This document shows positions 35,507 through 43,190 of a stretch of 64,000 nt of DNA, piece after piece. Position numbers and translations under genes: made by a program. The stretch is taken from assembly GCF_014656135.1 (NCBI RefSeq), contig NZ_BNBV01000001.1:310001-374000 (forward strand), in the 5' to 3' direction. Numbering within the stretch: the stretch's first letter is position 1; every line of letters starts with the position of its first letter. The notes beneath the pieces are model-generated. The model had not been told where the DNA came from. It made no database searches and was given only the letters and a program-made list of their open reading frames with translations. The stretch is from Streptomyces thermodiastaticus (GTDB taxonomy: Bacteria > Actinomycetota > Actinomycetes > Streptomycetales > Streptomycetaceae).

Positions 35507-37233
35507 GATGCGGCCTGGGTGCGCAGCTGCTCGGGCAGGTGCAGCCGGGCCAGGACGGCGGCCGTGCCGTCCGGGACGCGGCCCGGGGTGGCGAGGGAGA
35601 CCAGCATCATGGTGAGGAAGCCCAGCGGCACCGACCACAGGGCGGGCCAGGCGAGCAGGGTGTGCAGTGGCCCGGGCCCGGTCAGGCCGGCCATGGTCGC
35701 GCCGGCCGCGAGCAGCGCTCCCCCGCCGCCGGCGAGCATCCCGGCGGCCGCGCCGGGCGGAGTGAGCCGCCGCCACCAGATGCCGAGGAGAAGCAGCGGG
35801 CAGAAGGAGGAGGCGGACACGGCGAAGGCCAGGCCGACCGCGTCGGCGACGGGCGGGCTGCCGGCCGGGACGCTCGCGACGAGGGGCACGGCGACGGCGA
35901 GCACCGTGCCGAGCCGGAAGCGGCGCACGGCGCGGGCGGGCAGGGCGCCGCGCCCGGGCAGCATGTCCTGGGTGAGGACGCCGGCCACGGCGATCGCCAG
36001 CCCGGAGGCGGTGGACAGGAACGCGGCGAAGGCGCCGCCCGCGACCAGCGCGCCGAGCAGGTCGCCGCCGGCGCCGCCGATCATCCGCTCGGGCAGCAGC
36101 AGCACGGCGGCGTCGGCCTTGCCGGTGAGGGCCAGCTCGGGGGTGTAGAGGCGGCCGAGGGCGCCGTACAGCGGGGGCAGCAGGTAGAAGGCTCCGGTCA
36201 GGGCGAGCACGGCCACGGTGGTGCGGCGGGCGGCGACACCGTGCGGGCTGGTGTAGAAGCGGACCACGACGTGCGGCAGCCCCATGGTGCCGAGGAAGGT
36301 GGCGAGGATCAGACCGTACGTCGCGTACAGCGGGCGCTGCTCGGCTCCCGCGGCCGGTGAGGCGGTGGCCGTGCCCGGACGGACGGGTTCTGCCTCGGGC
36401 ACCTGTGCGCCCTCCGGGAAGGTGAGGCGGGTGCCGGCCGTCACGCGGTGCGGTCCGGCGGGCAGGGTGACCGTCCGGTCGTGGTGGGCGCGGCCGTCGA
36501 CGGTGCCGTCGACGGTGACGGTGAGCGGAGCGTCCAGGCGCAGGTCCAGGGTGTCGTCGACGCGGACGGTGCGCTGGTCGCGGAAGGCGGCCGGTTCGGC
36601 GAAGGGGTGGCGGGGAGCGCCGTCGTGCTGCCAGGCGAGGAGCAGGAACAGGGCGGGGACGAGCAGCGCGGTCAGTTTCAGCCAGTACTGGAAGGCTTGT
36701 ACGAAGGTGATGCTGCGCATGCCGCCGGCGGCGACCGTGGCCACCACGACCACGGCGACGATCACCGCGCCGAGCGCGTCCGGCGCCCCGGTGAGCACCG
36801 CCAGGGTCAGCCCGGCGCCCTGCAGCTGGGGCAGCAGGTACAGCCAGCCGACGCCGACGACGAAGACGCCGGCGAGCCTCCGCACACCCCGGGAGGCCAG
36901 GCGGGCCTCGGCGAAATCGGGCAGGGTGTAGGCGCCGGAGCGGCGCAGCGGGGCGGCGACGAACAGCAGCAGGACGAGGTATCCGGCGGTGTAGCCGACC
37001 GGGTACCACAGCATGTCCGGGCCCTGGAGCAGGACCAGTCCGGCGACGCCGAGGAAGGAGGCGGCGGAGAGGTACTCGCCGCTGATGGCGGCCGCGTTCA
37101 GACGCGGGCCGACGGTGCGGGAGGCGACGTAGAAGTCGGAGGTGGTGCGGGAGATGCGCAGGCCGAAGGCGCCGACGAAGGCGGTGGCCACGGCGACCAG
37201 GGCGACGGCGGGGACGGTGTAGGCGGAGTTCAC
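35503..37233 (-). CDS. Sodium:solute symporter, ActP/acetate-permease-like, with extra loop domain
   Basis: A 576-residue SSS-family transporter, probably for acetate or another small carboxylate. The N-terminal helices carry DFYVASRTVGPRLNAAAISGEYLSAASFLG. Between helices around residue 205 and 300 there is a roughly 100-residue polar, beta-rich insertion (TVRVDDTLDLRLDAPLTVTV and on) that should face outside. It starts at GTG, follows a DUF485-like gene as in yjcH-actP, and is coupled to the histidine kinase. The exact substrate is inferred. Confidence 0.87.
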   Translation of the reverse strand: MNSAYTVPAVALVAVATAFVGAFGLRISRTTSDFYVASRTVGPRLNAAAISGEYLSAASFLGVAGLVLLQGPDMLWYPVGYTAGYLVLLLFVAAPLRRSGAYTLPDFAEARLASRGVRRLAGVFVVGVGWLYLLPQLQGAGLTLAVLTGAPDALGAVIVAVVVVATVAAGGMRSITFVQAFQYWLKLTALLVPALFLLLAWQHDGAPRHPFAEPAAFRDQRTVRVDDTLDLRLDAPLTVTVDGTVDGRAHHDRTVTLPAGPHRVTAGTRLTFPEGAQVPEAEPVRPGTATASPAAGAEQRPLYATYGLILATFLGTMGLPHVVVRFYTSPHGVAARRTTVAVLALTGAFYLLPPLYGALGRLYTPELALTGKADAAVLLLPERMIGGAGGDLLGALVAGGAFAAFLSTASGLAIAVAGVLTQDMLPGRGALPARAVRRFRLGTVLAVAVPLVASVPAGSPPVADAVGLAFAVSASSFCPLLLLGIWWRRLTPPGAAAGMLAGGGGALLAAGATMAGLTGPGPLHTLLAWPALWSVPLGFLTMMLVSLATPGRVPDGTAAVLARLHLPEQLRTQAAS

Positions 37234-37315
37234 TGCGGCGGTCCCAGGGGTCCTCGGCGGTGCTCGGCGCGGTCCTGTACGGTGCTCGGCGGGCCTCCAG
37301 CGGTCTTCTGGCGGT

Positions 37316-37672
37316 CTAGCGGTCCTCGACGAGCCGGACGAAGTCGTGTTCGTTGCGTTCGGCCCGGCGCACGTACCAGCGGGCGAGCAGCACCAGCGGG
37401 GCGTACAGGCCGAAGCCGAGGACCACGAAGGTGATCCGGCGGCCCTCGGCGGCCGCGAACACCAGCGGCAGCGGGCCCACCATCAGCACGAGCACCGCGA
37501 ACACGGTGAGCGCGGTGCGCAGCTGGCTGCGCATCAGGGAGCGGACGTAGGTGTGGCCGAGGGCGGTCTGCTCGGCTATCTCGGTGCGCGGCCGGGCCTG
37601 GCCGGGGACCCGGCGGGTGCGGCGCGGGGGGCCGGTGACGACGACCCGGCGTCCGGTGGCGTCCTGCGGCAT
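37316..37672 (-). CDS. DUF485-like membrane partner of the symporter
   Basis: A 118-residue protein with a basic cytoplasmic N-terminus and two transmembrane helices (LRTALTVFAVLVLMVGPLPL and ITFVVLGFGLYAPLVLLARW). The arrangement before an acetate-type symporter matches YjcH/DUF485, but it is longer at the N-terminus than YjcH. It lies 37 bases after the response regulator and 82 bases before the symporter, so the four genes are probably one operon. Confidence 0.7.
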   Translation of the reverse strand: MPQDATGRRVVVTGPPRRTRRVPGQARPRTEIAEQTALGHTYVRSLMRSQLRTALTVFAVLVLMVGPLPLVFAAAEGRRITFVVLGFGLYAPLVLLARWYVRRAERNEHDFVRLVEDR

Positions 37673-37709
37673 CGGGTGCCTTTCTAAAACAGATGGCGGG
37701 TGCCTTTCC

Positions 37710-38465
37710 TCAGCGGATGGACCGGCGCATCAGCAGCTGTTTCAGCTCGCGCGCGTGGCGCCGGCTCACCTGGAGTTCCTCGGTGCCGACCCGGACGCTC
37801 ACCGACCCGGCGTCCAGGCGGAGTTCGGTGATGTGGCGCAGGGCGACGAGGTGGCGGCGGTGGATGCGGACGAAACCGCGGGCGCGCCAGCGTTCCTCCA
37901 GCGTGGACAGCGGGATGCGCACGAGATGGGAGCCGTGGGCGGTGTGCAGGCGGGCGTAGTCGCCCTGCGCCTCGACGTGGGTGATGTCGTCGACCGCGAC
38001 GAAGCGGGTGACACCGCCGAGTCCGACGGGCAGCTGGTCGGGGTCGGGTTCGCTCACGGGGATGGGCGGGACCGCCTCGCGCAGCCGGGCGGCGCGGCGG
38101 ACGGCTTCGGCGAGCCGCTCGGCGCGCACGGGTTTGAGGACGTAGTCGACGGCCTTGAGGTCGAACGCCTGCACGGCGAAGTCCTCGTGGGCGGTGACGA
38201 ACACGATCAGCGGGGGCGCGGCGAACCCGGAGAGCAGCCGGGCCAGGTCCAGGCCGTCCAGGCCGGGCATCTGGATGTCGAGGAAGACGACGTCGAGGGC
38301 GTCGGGGCCGTCCGGGCCGGAGGCGATCGCCCGGTTGAGGCGGCGCAGCGCCTCGGTGGCGTCGCCGGCCCCCTCCACCGAGGCGATCCGTGGGTCGGCG
38401 TCGAGCAGATAGAGCAGTTCCTCCAGCGAGGGGCGTTCGTCGTCGACGGCGAGGGCGCGCAGCAT
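37710..38465 (-). CDS. LytTR-family response regulator
   Basis: A 251-residue regulator. The receiver domain (1-125) has acidic pocket DDE (9-10) and phosphoacceptor D63 (FLDIQMPG), with the K in DYVLKPVR. The LytTR DNA-binding domain (about 150-245) contains FVAVDDITHVEAQGDYARLHT and RIHRRHLVALRHI. There is no ribosome site before the ATG; a TACACT box 8 bases upstream implies a leaderless mRNA. It heads the operon that includes its kinase and a symporter, so it probably controls that transporter. Confidence 0.9.
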   Translation of the reverse strand: MLRALAVDDERPSLEELLYLLDADPRIASVEGAGDATEALRRLNRAIASGPDGPDALDVVFLDIQMPGLDGLDLARLLSGFAAPPLIVFVTAHEDFAVQAFDLKAVDYVLKPVRAERLAEAVRRAARLREAVPPIPVSEPDPDQLPVGLGGVTRFVAVDDITHVEAQGDYARLHTAHGSHLVRIPLSTLEERWRARGFVRIHRRHLVALRHITELRLDAGSVSVRVGTEELQVSRRHARELKQLLMRRSIR

Positions 38466-38473
38466 GAACGTGG

Positions 38474-38479
38474 AGTGTA
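38474..38479 (-). promoter_or_regulatory. Leaderless promoter of the LytTR regulator gene
   Basis: TACACT on the minus strand (38479 to 38474) ends 8 bases before the ATG at 38465, with no Shine-Dalgarno between. Confidence 0.5.
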
Positions 38480-38541
38480 GGGGCGACGGGCGGCCGTGAA
38501 CACGTGTCCGTCGGGGAGGTTCGTGGCGGATCGGGGCTGGA

Positions 38542-38547
38542 TACAGT
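38542..38547 (+). promoter_or_regulatory. Leaderless promoter of the AsnC-family gene
   Basis: TACAGT ends 6 bases before the ATG at 38554, with no ribosome site between, the usual geometry of leaderless Streptomyces genes. Confidence 0.5.
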
Positions 38548-38553
38548 GCCCGC

Positions 38554-39057
38554 ATGAACAGCAGGCCGGCACCGTTCGACGACCTCGACCGGAAGATCCT
38601 CACCGCGCTGATGGCGAACGCCCGCCGCAGTTTCGCCGAGATCGGCGCGGAGATCGGCCTGTCCGCGACGGCGGTCAAGCGCCGGGTGGACCGGCTGCGG
38701 GAGACGGGCGTGATCACCGGGTTCACGGCCACGGTGAAACCGTCGGCGCTCGGGTGGCGCACGGAGGCGTACGTGGAGGTGTACTGCGAGGGCGCGGCGC
38801 CGCCCCGGCGGCTGGCGCAGGTGGTGCGCAACCATCCGGAGATCACGGCGGCGATGACCGTGACCGGCGGTGCGGACGCGCTGCTGCATGTGCGGGCGCG
38901 GGACGTGGAGCACTTCGAGGAGGTGCTGGAGCGGATCCGCACCGAGCCGTTCATCCGCAAGACCATCAGTGTGATGGTGCTGTCCCATCTGCTGCCCGAG
39001 AGCCCGGAGGCCGGGGCCAGCCACGCAGCCCCCGACGACGCAGCAGAAGTGCGCTGA
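38554..39057 (+). CDS. Lrp/AsnC family transcriptional regulator
   Basis: A 167-residue feast/famine regulator. Residues about 8-60 are the AsnC helix-turn-helix (DDLDRKILTALMANARRSFAEIGAEIGLSATAVKRRVDRL), followed by the RAM ligand domain (WRTEAYVEVYCEG ... VTGGADALLHVRARDVEHFEEVL). It sits just upstream of an arginine/ornithine catabolic pair and probably activates it in response to an amino acid such as arginine or ornithine (inference). Confidence 0.9.
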   Translation: MNSRPAPFDDLDRKILTALMANARRSFAEIGAEIGLSATAVKRRVDRLRETGVITGFTATVKPSALGWRTEAYVEVYCEGAAPPRRLAQVVRNHPEITAAMTVTGGADALLHVRARDVEHFEEVLERIRTEPFIRKTISVMVLSHLLPESPEAGASHAAPDDAAEVR

Positions 39058-39070
39058 GCCGCGGAAAGTC

Positions 39071-39083
39071 GCAGCATCGCTGC
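39071..39083. promoter_or_regulatory. Candidate AsnC box
   Basis: GCAGC-ATC-GCTGC is a perfect palindrome located about 65 bases upstream of the predicted start of transcription of the next operon, the usual position for Lrp-type activation. Confidence 0.4.
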
Positions 39084-39105
39084 ACGGACACGCAGCTTTC
39101 GTTCC

Positions 39106-39135
39106 TTGTCGAGCGTATCGGTCGCTTTCTACCGT
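39106..39135 (+). promoter_or_regulatory. Candidate promoter of the guanidino enzyme-rocD operon
   Basis: TTGTCG (39106-39111), 18-bp spacer, TACCGT (39130-39135). Confidence 0.5.
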
Positions 39136-39178
39136 GGTCTCAACCCTGAGACGACCATGGAAGCGGAGGAACCCCTTC

Positions 39179-40003
39179 GTGTCCGACTCCCGTGTGCCGC
39201 GCCGACGGCGCTTTCTCGTCTGCGAACCCAGACACTTCGCCGTGCAGTACGCGATCAACCCGTGGATGCATCCGGAGCGTCCCGTGGACACCGGCCGGGC
39301 CCTGGCCCAGTGGAGGGCGCTGGTCGACGCCTACCGCGCGCACGGGCACACCGTGGAGACGGTGGAGCCGGTGCCGGGCCTGCCGGACATGGTCTTCGCC
39401 GCGAACGCGGCGGTGACCGTCGGCGGCCGGGTGTTCGGCTCTCTGTTCAAGGCGCCCGAGCGGCGCCCGGAGTCCCTCCCGTACGACACCTGGTTCAAGT
39501 CGGCGGGTTTCGACGTCTACCGGCCGGAGTCGGTGTGCGAGGGCGAGGGCGACTTCGTGCCGGCCGGCCGCTGGATCCTGGCCGGCACCGGCTTCCGCAC
39601 CACCCGTGAGGCCCATCAGGAGGCGCAGGAGTACCTGGGCACGGCCGTGATCTCCCTGACACTGACGGACCCGTACTTCTACCACCTGGACACGGCCCTG
39701 TTCGTCCTGGACGACACCGCCGGCGCGGAGAACATCGCCTACTACCCGGAGGCGTTCTCCCCCGGCAGCCGCGAGGTGCTCGCCCGGCTCTACCCGGACG
39801 CGGTGACCGCGACCCGCGAGGACGCGATGGCCTTCGGGCTGAACTCCGTGTGCGACGGACGGCATGTCTTCGTCTCGCCCGGCGCCACCACCCTGATCGG
39901 CCGGCTCGCCGAGCGCGGCTACGTCCCCGTCCCCGTCGACCTGTCCGAGTTCCACAAGGCCGGCGGCGGCATCAAGTGCTGCACCCAGGAGATCCGCTCA
40001 TGA
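39179..40003 (+). CDS. Guanidino-modifying enzyme, candidate arginine dihydrolase (often labelled dimethylargininase)
   Basis: A 274-residue amidinotransferase-fold enzyme. The GTG at 39179 follows GGAGGA. The thiol nucleophile lies in GGGIKCCTQEI (C267 or C268), the His is H169 (YFYHLD), and the acidic loop is EGEGDF. The substrate loop reads PDMVFAANAAV with N76, and YAINPWM with N27, where dimethylargininase and arginine deiminase carry acids; these Asn are typical of arginine dihydrolase (Arg to ornithine, CO2 and ammonia). Its stop overlaps the rocD start (ATGA), and RocD consumes ornithine, which supports that reading. Confidence 0.8.
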   Translation: MSDSRVPRRRRFLVCEPRHFAVQYAINPWMHPERPVDTGRALAQWRALVDAYRAHGHTVETVEPVPGLPDMVFAANAAVTVGGRVFGSLFKAPERRPESLPYDTWFKSAGFDVYRPESVCEGEGDFVPAGRWILAGTGFRTTREAHQEAQEYLGTAVISLTLTDPYFYHLDTALFVLDDTAGAENIAYYPEAFSPGSREVLARLYPDAVTATREDAMAFGLNSVCDGRHVFVSPGATTLIGRLAERGYVPVPVDLSEFHKAGGGIKCCTQEIRS

Positions 40004-41220
40004 CCGCACCCGCTGACACCCGTACCTCGGACGAGCTGATCCGGGCCGAGGAGCCGGTCCTCGCGCACAACTACCATCCGCTGCCCGTCGTCGTCGCCCG
40101 GGCGGAGGGCGCCTGGGTGGAGGACGTGGAGGGCCGCCGCTACCTCGACATGCTGGCCGGCTATTCGGCCCTCAACTTCGGCCACCGGCACCCCGCGCTG
40201 ATCGACGCCGCCCGTGCGCAGCTCGACCGGCTCACCCTGACCTCGCGCGCCTTCCACAACGACCGGCTCGCCGCGTTCGCCGAGCGGCTGGCGCGGCTGA
40301 CCGGGCAGGACATGGTGCTGCCGATGAACACCGGCGCGGAGGCCGTGGAGAGCGGCATCAAGGTCGCCCGCAAGTGGGCGTACGAGGTCAAGGGCGTCCC
40401 CGCGGACCGGGCGACGATCGTGGTCGCCGAGGGCAACTTCCACGGGCGGACGACGACGATCGTCGGGTTCTCCACGGACGAGACGGCACGGGCGGGCTTC
40501 GGGCCGTTCACGCCGGGTTTCCGGATCGTCCCGTACAACGACCTGGCCGCGCTCGAGGCCGCGATCGACGACACCACGGCGGCGGTGCTGATCGAGCCGG
40601 TCCAGGGCGAGGCAGGCGTGATCGTCCCCGACGACGGTTATCTCACCGGGGTCCGGGAGCTGACCCGCCGGGCCGGGTGCCTGTTCGTGGCCGACGAGAT
40701 CCAGTCCGGCCTGGGCCGCACCGGGCGCACCCTCGCCGTCGACCACGAGGGTGTGGTGCCGGACCTGGTGCTGCTCGGCAAGGCGCTGGGCGGCGGCATC
40801 GTGCCGGTGTCGGCGGTGGTGGGCCGCCGGGACGTGCTCGGGGTGCTGCGGCCGGGCGAGCACGGCTCGACGTTCGGCGGCAATCCGCTGGCCGCCGCGG
40901 TCGGCACGGCGGTGGTGGACCTGCTGGAGACGGGCGACTTCCAGCGCCGGGCCGCCGAGCTGGGCGTGGTGCTGCGCGAGGAGCTGCAGGCGCTGCTCGG
41001 ACGGGGCGTGGTCGCCTTCCGGGCGCGCGGGCTGTGGGCGGGCGTGGACGTCGACCCGGCGCTCGGCACCGGCCGGGAGATCAGCGAACGGCTGCTGGCG
41101 GAGGGCATCCTCGTCAAGGACACCCACGGCTCCACGATCCGGCTGGCCCCGCCGCTGACCGTGACGGAGACCGAACTGCGCGAGGCCCTCGCCTCGCTGG
41201 CGAGGGTGCTGGCCGCCTGA
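40000..41220 (+). CDS. rocD: Ornithine aminotransferase
   Basis: Transfers the delta-amino group of ornithine to 2-oxoglutarate, giving glutamate semialdehyde/P5C. The 406-residue class III PLP enzyme has the Schiff-base lysine K261 (LLGKALGGG), FVADEIQSGLGRTG, and the PLP phosphate stretch NTGAEAVES. The start overlaps the preceding stop (ATGA), so it should be made stoichiometrically with the guanidino enzyme. A strong terminator follows 9 bases after the stop. Confidence 0.93.
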   Translation: MTAPADTRTSDELIRAEEPVLAHNYHPLPVVVARAEGAWVEDVEGRRYLDMLAGYSALNFGHRHPALIDAARAQLDRLTLTSRAFHNDRLAAFAERLARLTGQDMVLPMNTGAEAVESGIKVARKWAYEVKGVPADRATIVVAEGNFHGRTTTIVGFSTDETARAGFGPFTPGFRIVPYNDLAALEAAIDDTTAAVLIEPVQGEAGVIVPDDGYLTGVRELTRRAGCLFVADEIQSGLGRTGRTLAVDHEGVVPDLVLLGKALGGGIVPVSAVVGRRDVLGVLRPGEHGSTFGGNPLAAAVGTAVVDLLETGDFQRRAAELGVVLREELQALLGRGVVAFRARGLWAGVDVDPALGTGREISERLLAEGILVKDTHGSTIRLAPPLTVTETELREALASLARVLAA

Positions 41221-41229
41221 CGATGTGAC

Positions 41230-41270
41230 GCGGACCCGGCCGGGACGCCCGGATCTCCGGCCGGGTCCGC
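41230..41270 (+). terminator. Terminator of the rocD operon
   Basis: GCGGACCCGGCCGG (41230-41243) pairs with its exact complement (41257-41270) around a 13-base loop. Confidence 0.88.
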
Positions 41271-41314
41271 GCCGTTCCCCGCGGCCCGGACCGCCGTTCC
41301 CCGCGGCCCGGACC
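41271..41314. repeat. Tandem 22-bp duplication
   Basis: Two identical 22-bp units (each beginning GCCGTTCCCCGCGG) stand head to tail at 41271-41292 and 41293-41314, immediately after the rocD terminator. Confidence 0.8.
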
Positions 41315-41393
41315 GTGCCGCAGGCCGCCTCGTTGACCAGACGCGATGCGGGTACCCGGCGGTGCGACGGCACTGTCTGAGGAGATGACTGCG

Positions 41394-41690
41394 ATGTTGC
41401 TTCTTGGCCTGCTCCTCCTCGCGGCCGCGGGCGCGTTCACCGGTCTCGCCATCGCCGGGAATCTGACGGGCGGACCCCAGTACACGGTGTCCATCCTGGG
41501 CAACGAGATCGTCACGCTGAACGCCCTCGCCATCTTCGCCTCCGGGCTCGCACTCGCCCTGATCTTCTGCCTGGGGCTGTCCCTGATGGCCGCCGCCGCG
41601 ACGCACCGCCGGCACTCCCACCGGCTCGCGGCGCCCTACGGCCGTGCCGGAGGCGGCAGGCCGGGCCGGGACGACCGCGGCGTCCGCTGA
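41394..41690 (+). CDS. Small membrane protein, 98 aa
   Basis: The ATG at 41394 is best placed behind a GAGGAG ribosome site; an in-frame ATG at 41385 is too close to it. The protein has two long hydrophobic helices (MLLLGLLLLAAAGAFTGLAI, and LNALAIFASGLALALIFCLG) and a His/Arg-rich C-terminal tail. Family unknown. It stands alone between the rocD operon and the DUF305 gene. Confidence 0.65.
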   Translation: MLLLGLLLLAAAGAFTGLAIAGNLTGGPQYTVSILGNEIVTLNALAIFASGLALALIFCLGLSLMAAAATHRRHSHRLAAPYGRAGGGRPGRDDRGVR

Positions 41691-41772
41691 CGGTCCCGGG
41701 GCGTTCTGGGGCGGTGGCCTACGGCCGGTGGGCGCTGCGGGTTGCCCCTTCCCGCGCGGGCGGACGGGGACG

Positions 41773-41797
41773 GGAGCCGACGCGGCCCGTCGGCTCC
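41773..41797 (-). terminator. Terminator of the DUF305 gene
   Basis: GGAGCCGACG (41773-41782) and CGTCGGCTCC (41788-41797) form a perfect 10-bp stem with a 5-base loop, beyond the stop of the minus-strand gene; it may also act on the plus strand. Confidence 0.7.
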
Positions 41798-41864
41798 TGT
41801 CTTCTGTGTGCGGCCGGGACACGGGCCGGCCCGTGAGGGGGGACAGTCCCGCGGACCGGCTCTT

Positions 41865-42545
41865 CTACTGGTCGCCCAGCAGCTTCTTCATCTCCGCGAT
41901 CTCCGCCGTCTGCGTGGCGACGACGGACGCGGCCAGCGTGCGGGCCGGGGCGTAGGTGCCGTCGCTCTGTTCGGCGCGCGCCATGGTGAGCGCGCCCTCG
42001 TGGTGCTCGACCATCATCTGCAAAAACGCCCGGTCGAAGTCCGCGCCGGACAGCTTCTTGAGCTTCTCCATGTCGAAGTGGTCCATCACGCCGGGCATGG
42101 GCGAGGCGGGGTGGCCCGAGTGGTCCATGCCGGCCATGTCGTCCATGCCCGCCATGCCGTCGGCACCGTCGTCCTCCGGCACCTGCTCGCCCCAGGTCCT
42201 CAGCCAGCCGGACATGGTGGTGATCTCCGGGTCCTGCGCCTTCTTGATCTTTTCGGCGAGGTCCTTGACCTGCTGGGACCGCGCCCGGGCCGGGGCGAGC
42301 TCCGCCATGGCGACCGCCTGCCGGTGGTGCGGGATCATCTGCTGGGCGAACGTCACGTCGTGGGCGTCGTGGTCGCTCCGCGCGGTCGGCGCGGTCGCGC
42401 TCGCACTGTGGCCCGCGTGCGCGGAGGACGCGGTGTCGTCCCCGCCGCCGCAGGCGGTGAGGAACAGTGCGGCGGCCGCGAGGACAGCCACGGCGGTGGT
42501 CCGGCCGAGGCGGGTACGGCGAAGCGGGAGGGAACGGGTCTTCAT
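41865..42545 (-). CDS. DUF305 lipoprotein, probable copper-related
   Basis: A 226-residue exported lipoprotein: basic start, hydrophobic core, and lipobox FLTAC with the lipid-modified Cys. The mature part is a DUF305 ferritin-like helical bundle with two His-rich half sites (FAQQMIPHHRQAVAMA and FLQMMVEHHEGALTMA) and a Met/His/Asp-rich linker (GMAGMDDMAGMDHSGH) of the kind that binds copper. It follows a DUF6153 gene, a pairing I have seen in Streptomyces copper-related loci. Confidence 0.88.
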   Translation of the reverse strand: MKTRSLPLRRTRLGRTTAVAVLAAAALFLTACGGGDDTASSAHAGHSASATAPTARSDHDAHDVTFAQQMIPHHRQAVAMAELAPARARSQQVKDLAEKIKKAQDPEITTMSGWLRTWGEQVPEDDGADGMAGMDDMAGMDHSGHPASPMPGVMDHFDMEKLKKLSGADFDRAFLQMMVEHHEGALTMARAEQSDGTYAPARTLAASVVATQTAEIAEMKKLLGDQ

Positions 42546-42644
42546 GGTTGCTGCGACTCCTGAACGGCCCGCGTGCGGGCACACGGGAGGAACGGACCGG
42601 GAAACGGTGCGGAGCACCCGCCGCCGGGGCGGGTGCGGGCGTTC

Positions 42645-43091
42645 CTAGATCCGCAGCAGTTGCAGTTCGGCGAGGTCGGGCGGGGCCCGGCCGTCGGAGT
42701 GCCGTGGCTGTGGAGCCGTGCGGGGCGCCAGAGCGTGCCCTTCCTGGTCGGCCGGGCCGGCCGGCAGGGCGGGCGGCGCGTATCCGGTGGCGACCCCGGC
42801 GGCCGTGCAGGTGCCGCCGTCGTGCCGCATGGACGGGCCGCCGGAGTCCGGCGCGGTCGGTTGACGGCAGGAGTCGCCGGGCCGGTGCACGGGCGCGGCG
42901 CGGTGGCCGTTCTCGGGCGGCACCGCACGGTGGTGGCCCGCCATCACGGTCATGGCGGCGTGCTCCCCCACCGCGGGCATGCCGCCGGGCGACAGGGCGT
43001 GCATCCCGAGCAGTCCGGTCAGCACGGCCAGGACGAGCAGCGCCCAGCGGGCATGACCGGCCGCGCGGGGGATGCGGGCGCCGGACGACAT
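42645..43091 (-). CDS. DUF6153 family membrane-anchored protein
   Basis: A 148-residue protein with one N-terminal transmembrane segment (WALLVLAVLTGLLGMHALSP) and a His/Cys/Met-containing outside tail (AAMTVMAGHHRA, RHDGGTCTAAG). It ends in RAPPDLAELQLLRI, the signature ending of DUF6153. Start candidates are ATG at 43091 (chosen) and 43100. The DUF305 gene lies 99 bases downstream on the same strand, suggesting a shared metal-related role. Confidence 0.75.
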   Translation of the reverse strand: MSSGARIPRAAGHARWALLVLAVLTGLLGMHALSPGGMPAVGEHAAMTVMAGHHRAVPPENGHRAAPVHRPGDSCRQPTAPDSGGPSMRHDGGTCTAAGVATGYAPPALPAGPADQEGHALAPRTAPQPRHSDGRAPPDLAELQLLRI

Positions 43092-43190
43092 GGGCCCCAT
43101 CGTATGGTGATCATCTCGTGCGCTTCTCACCGGCCGCCGTGCCCGCGGTGGTGCCGCCGGGCGCGGGCGGGCGGGCGCGGGCGAGCCGGC

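Noticed and set aside
41271..41314. CRISPR-like repeats
   Set aside because: There are only two units, directly abutting, with no spacer and no cas genes.
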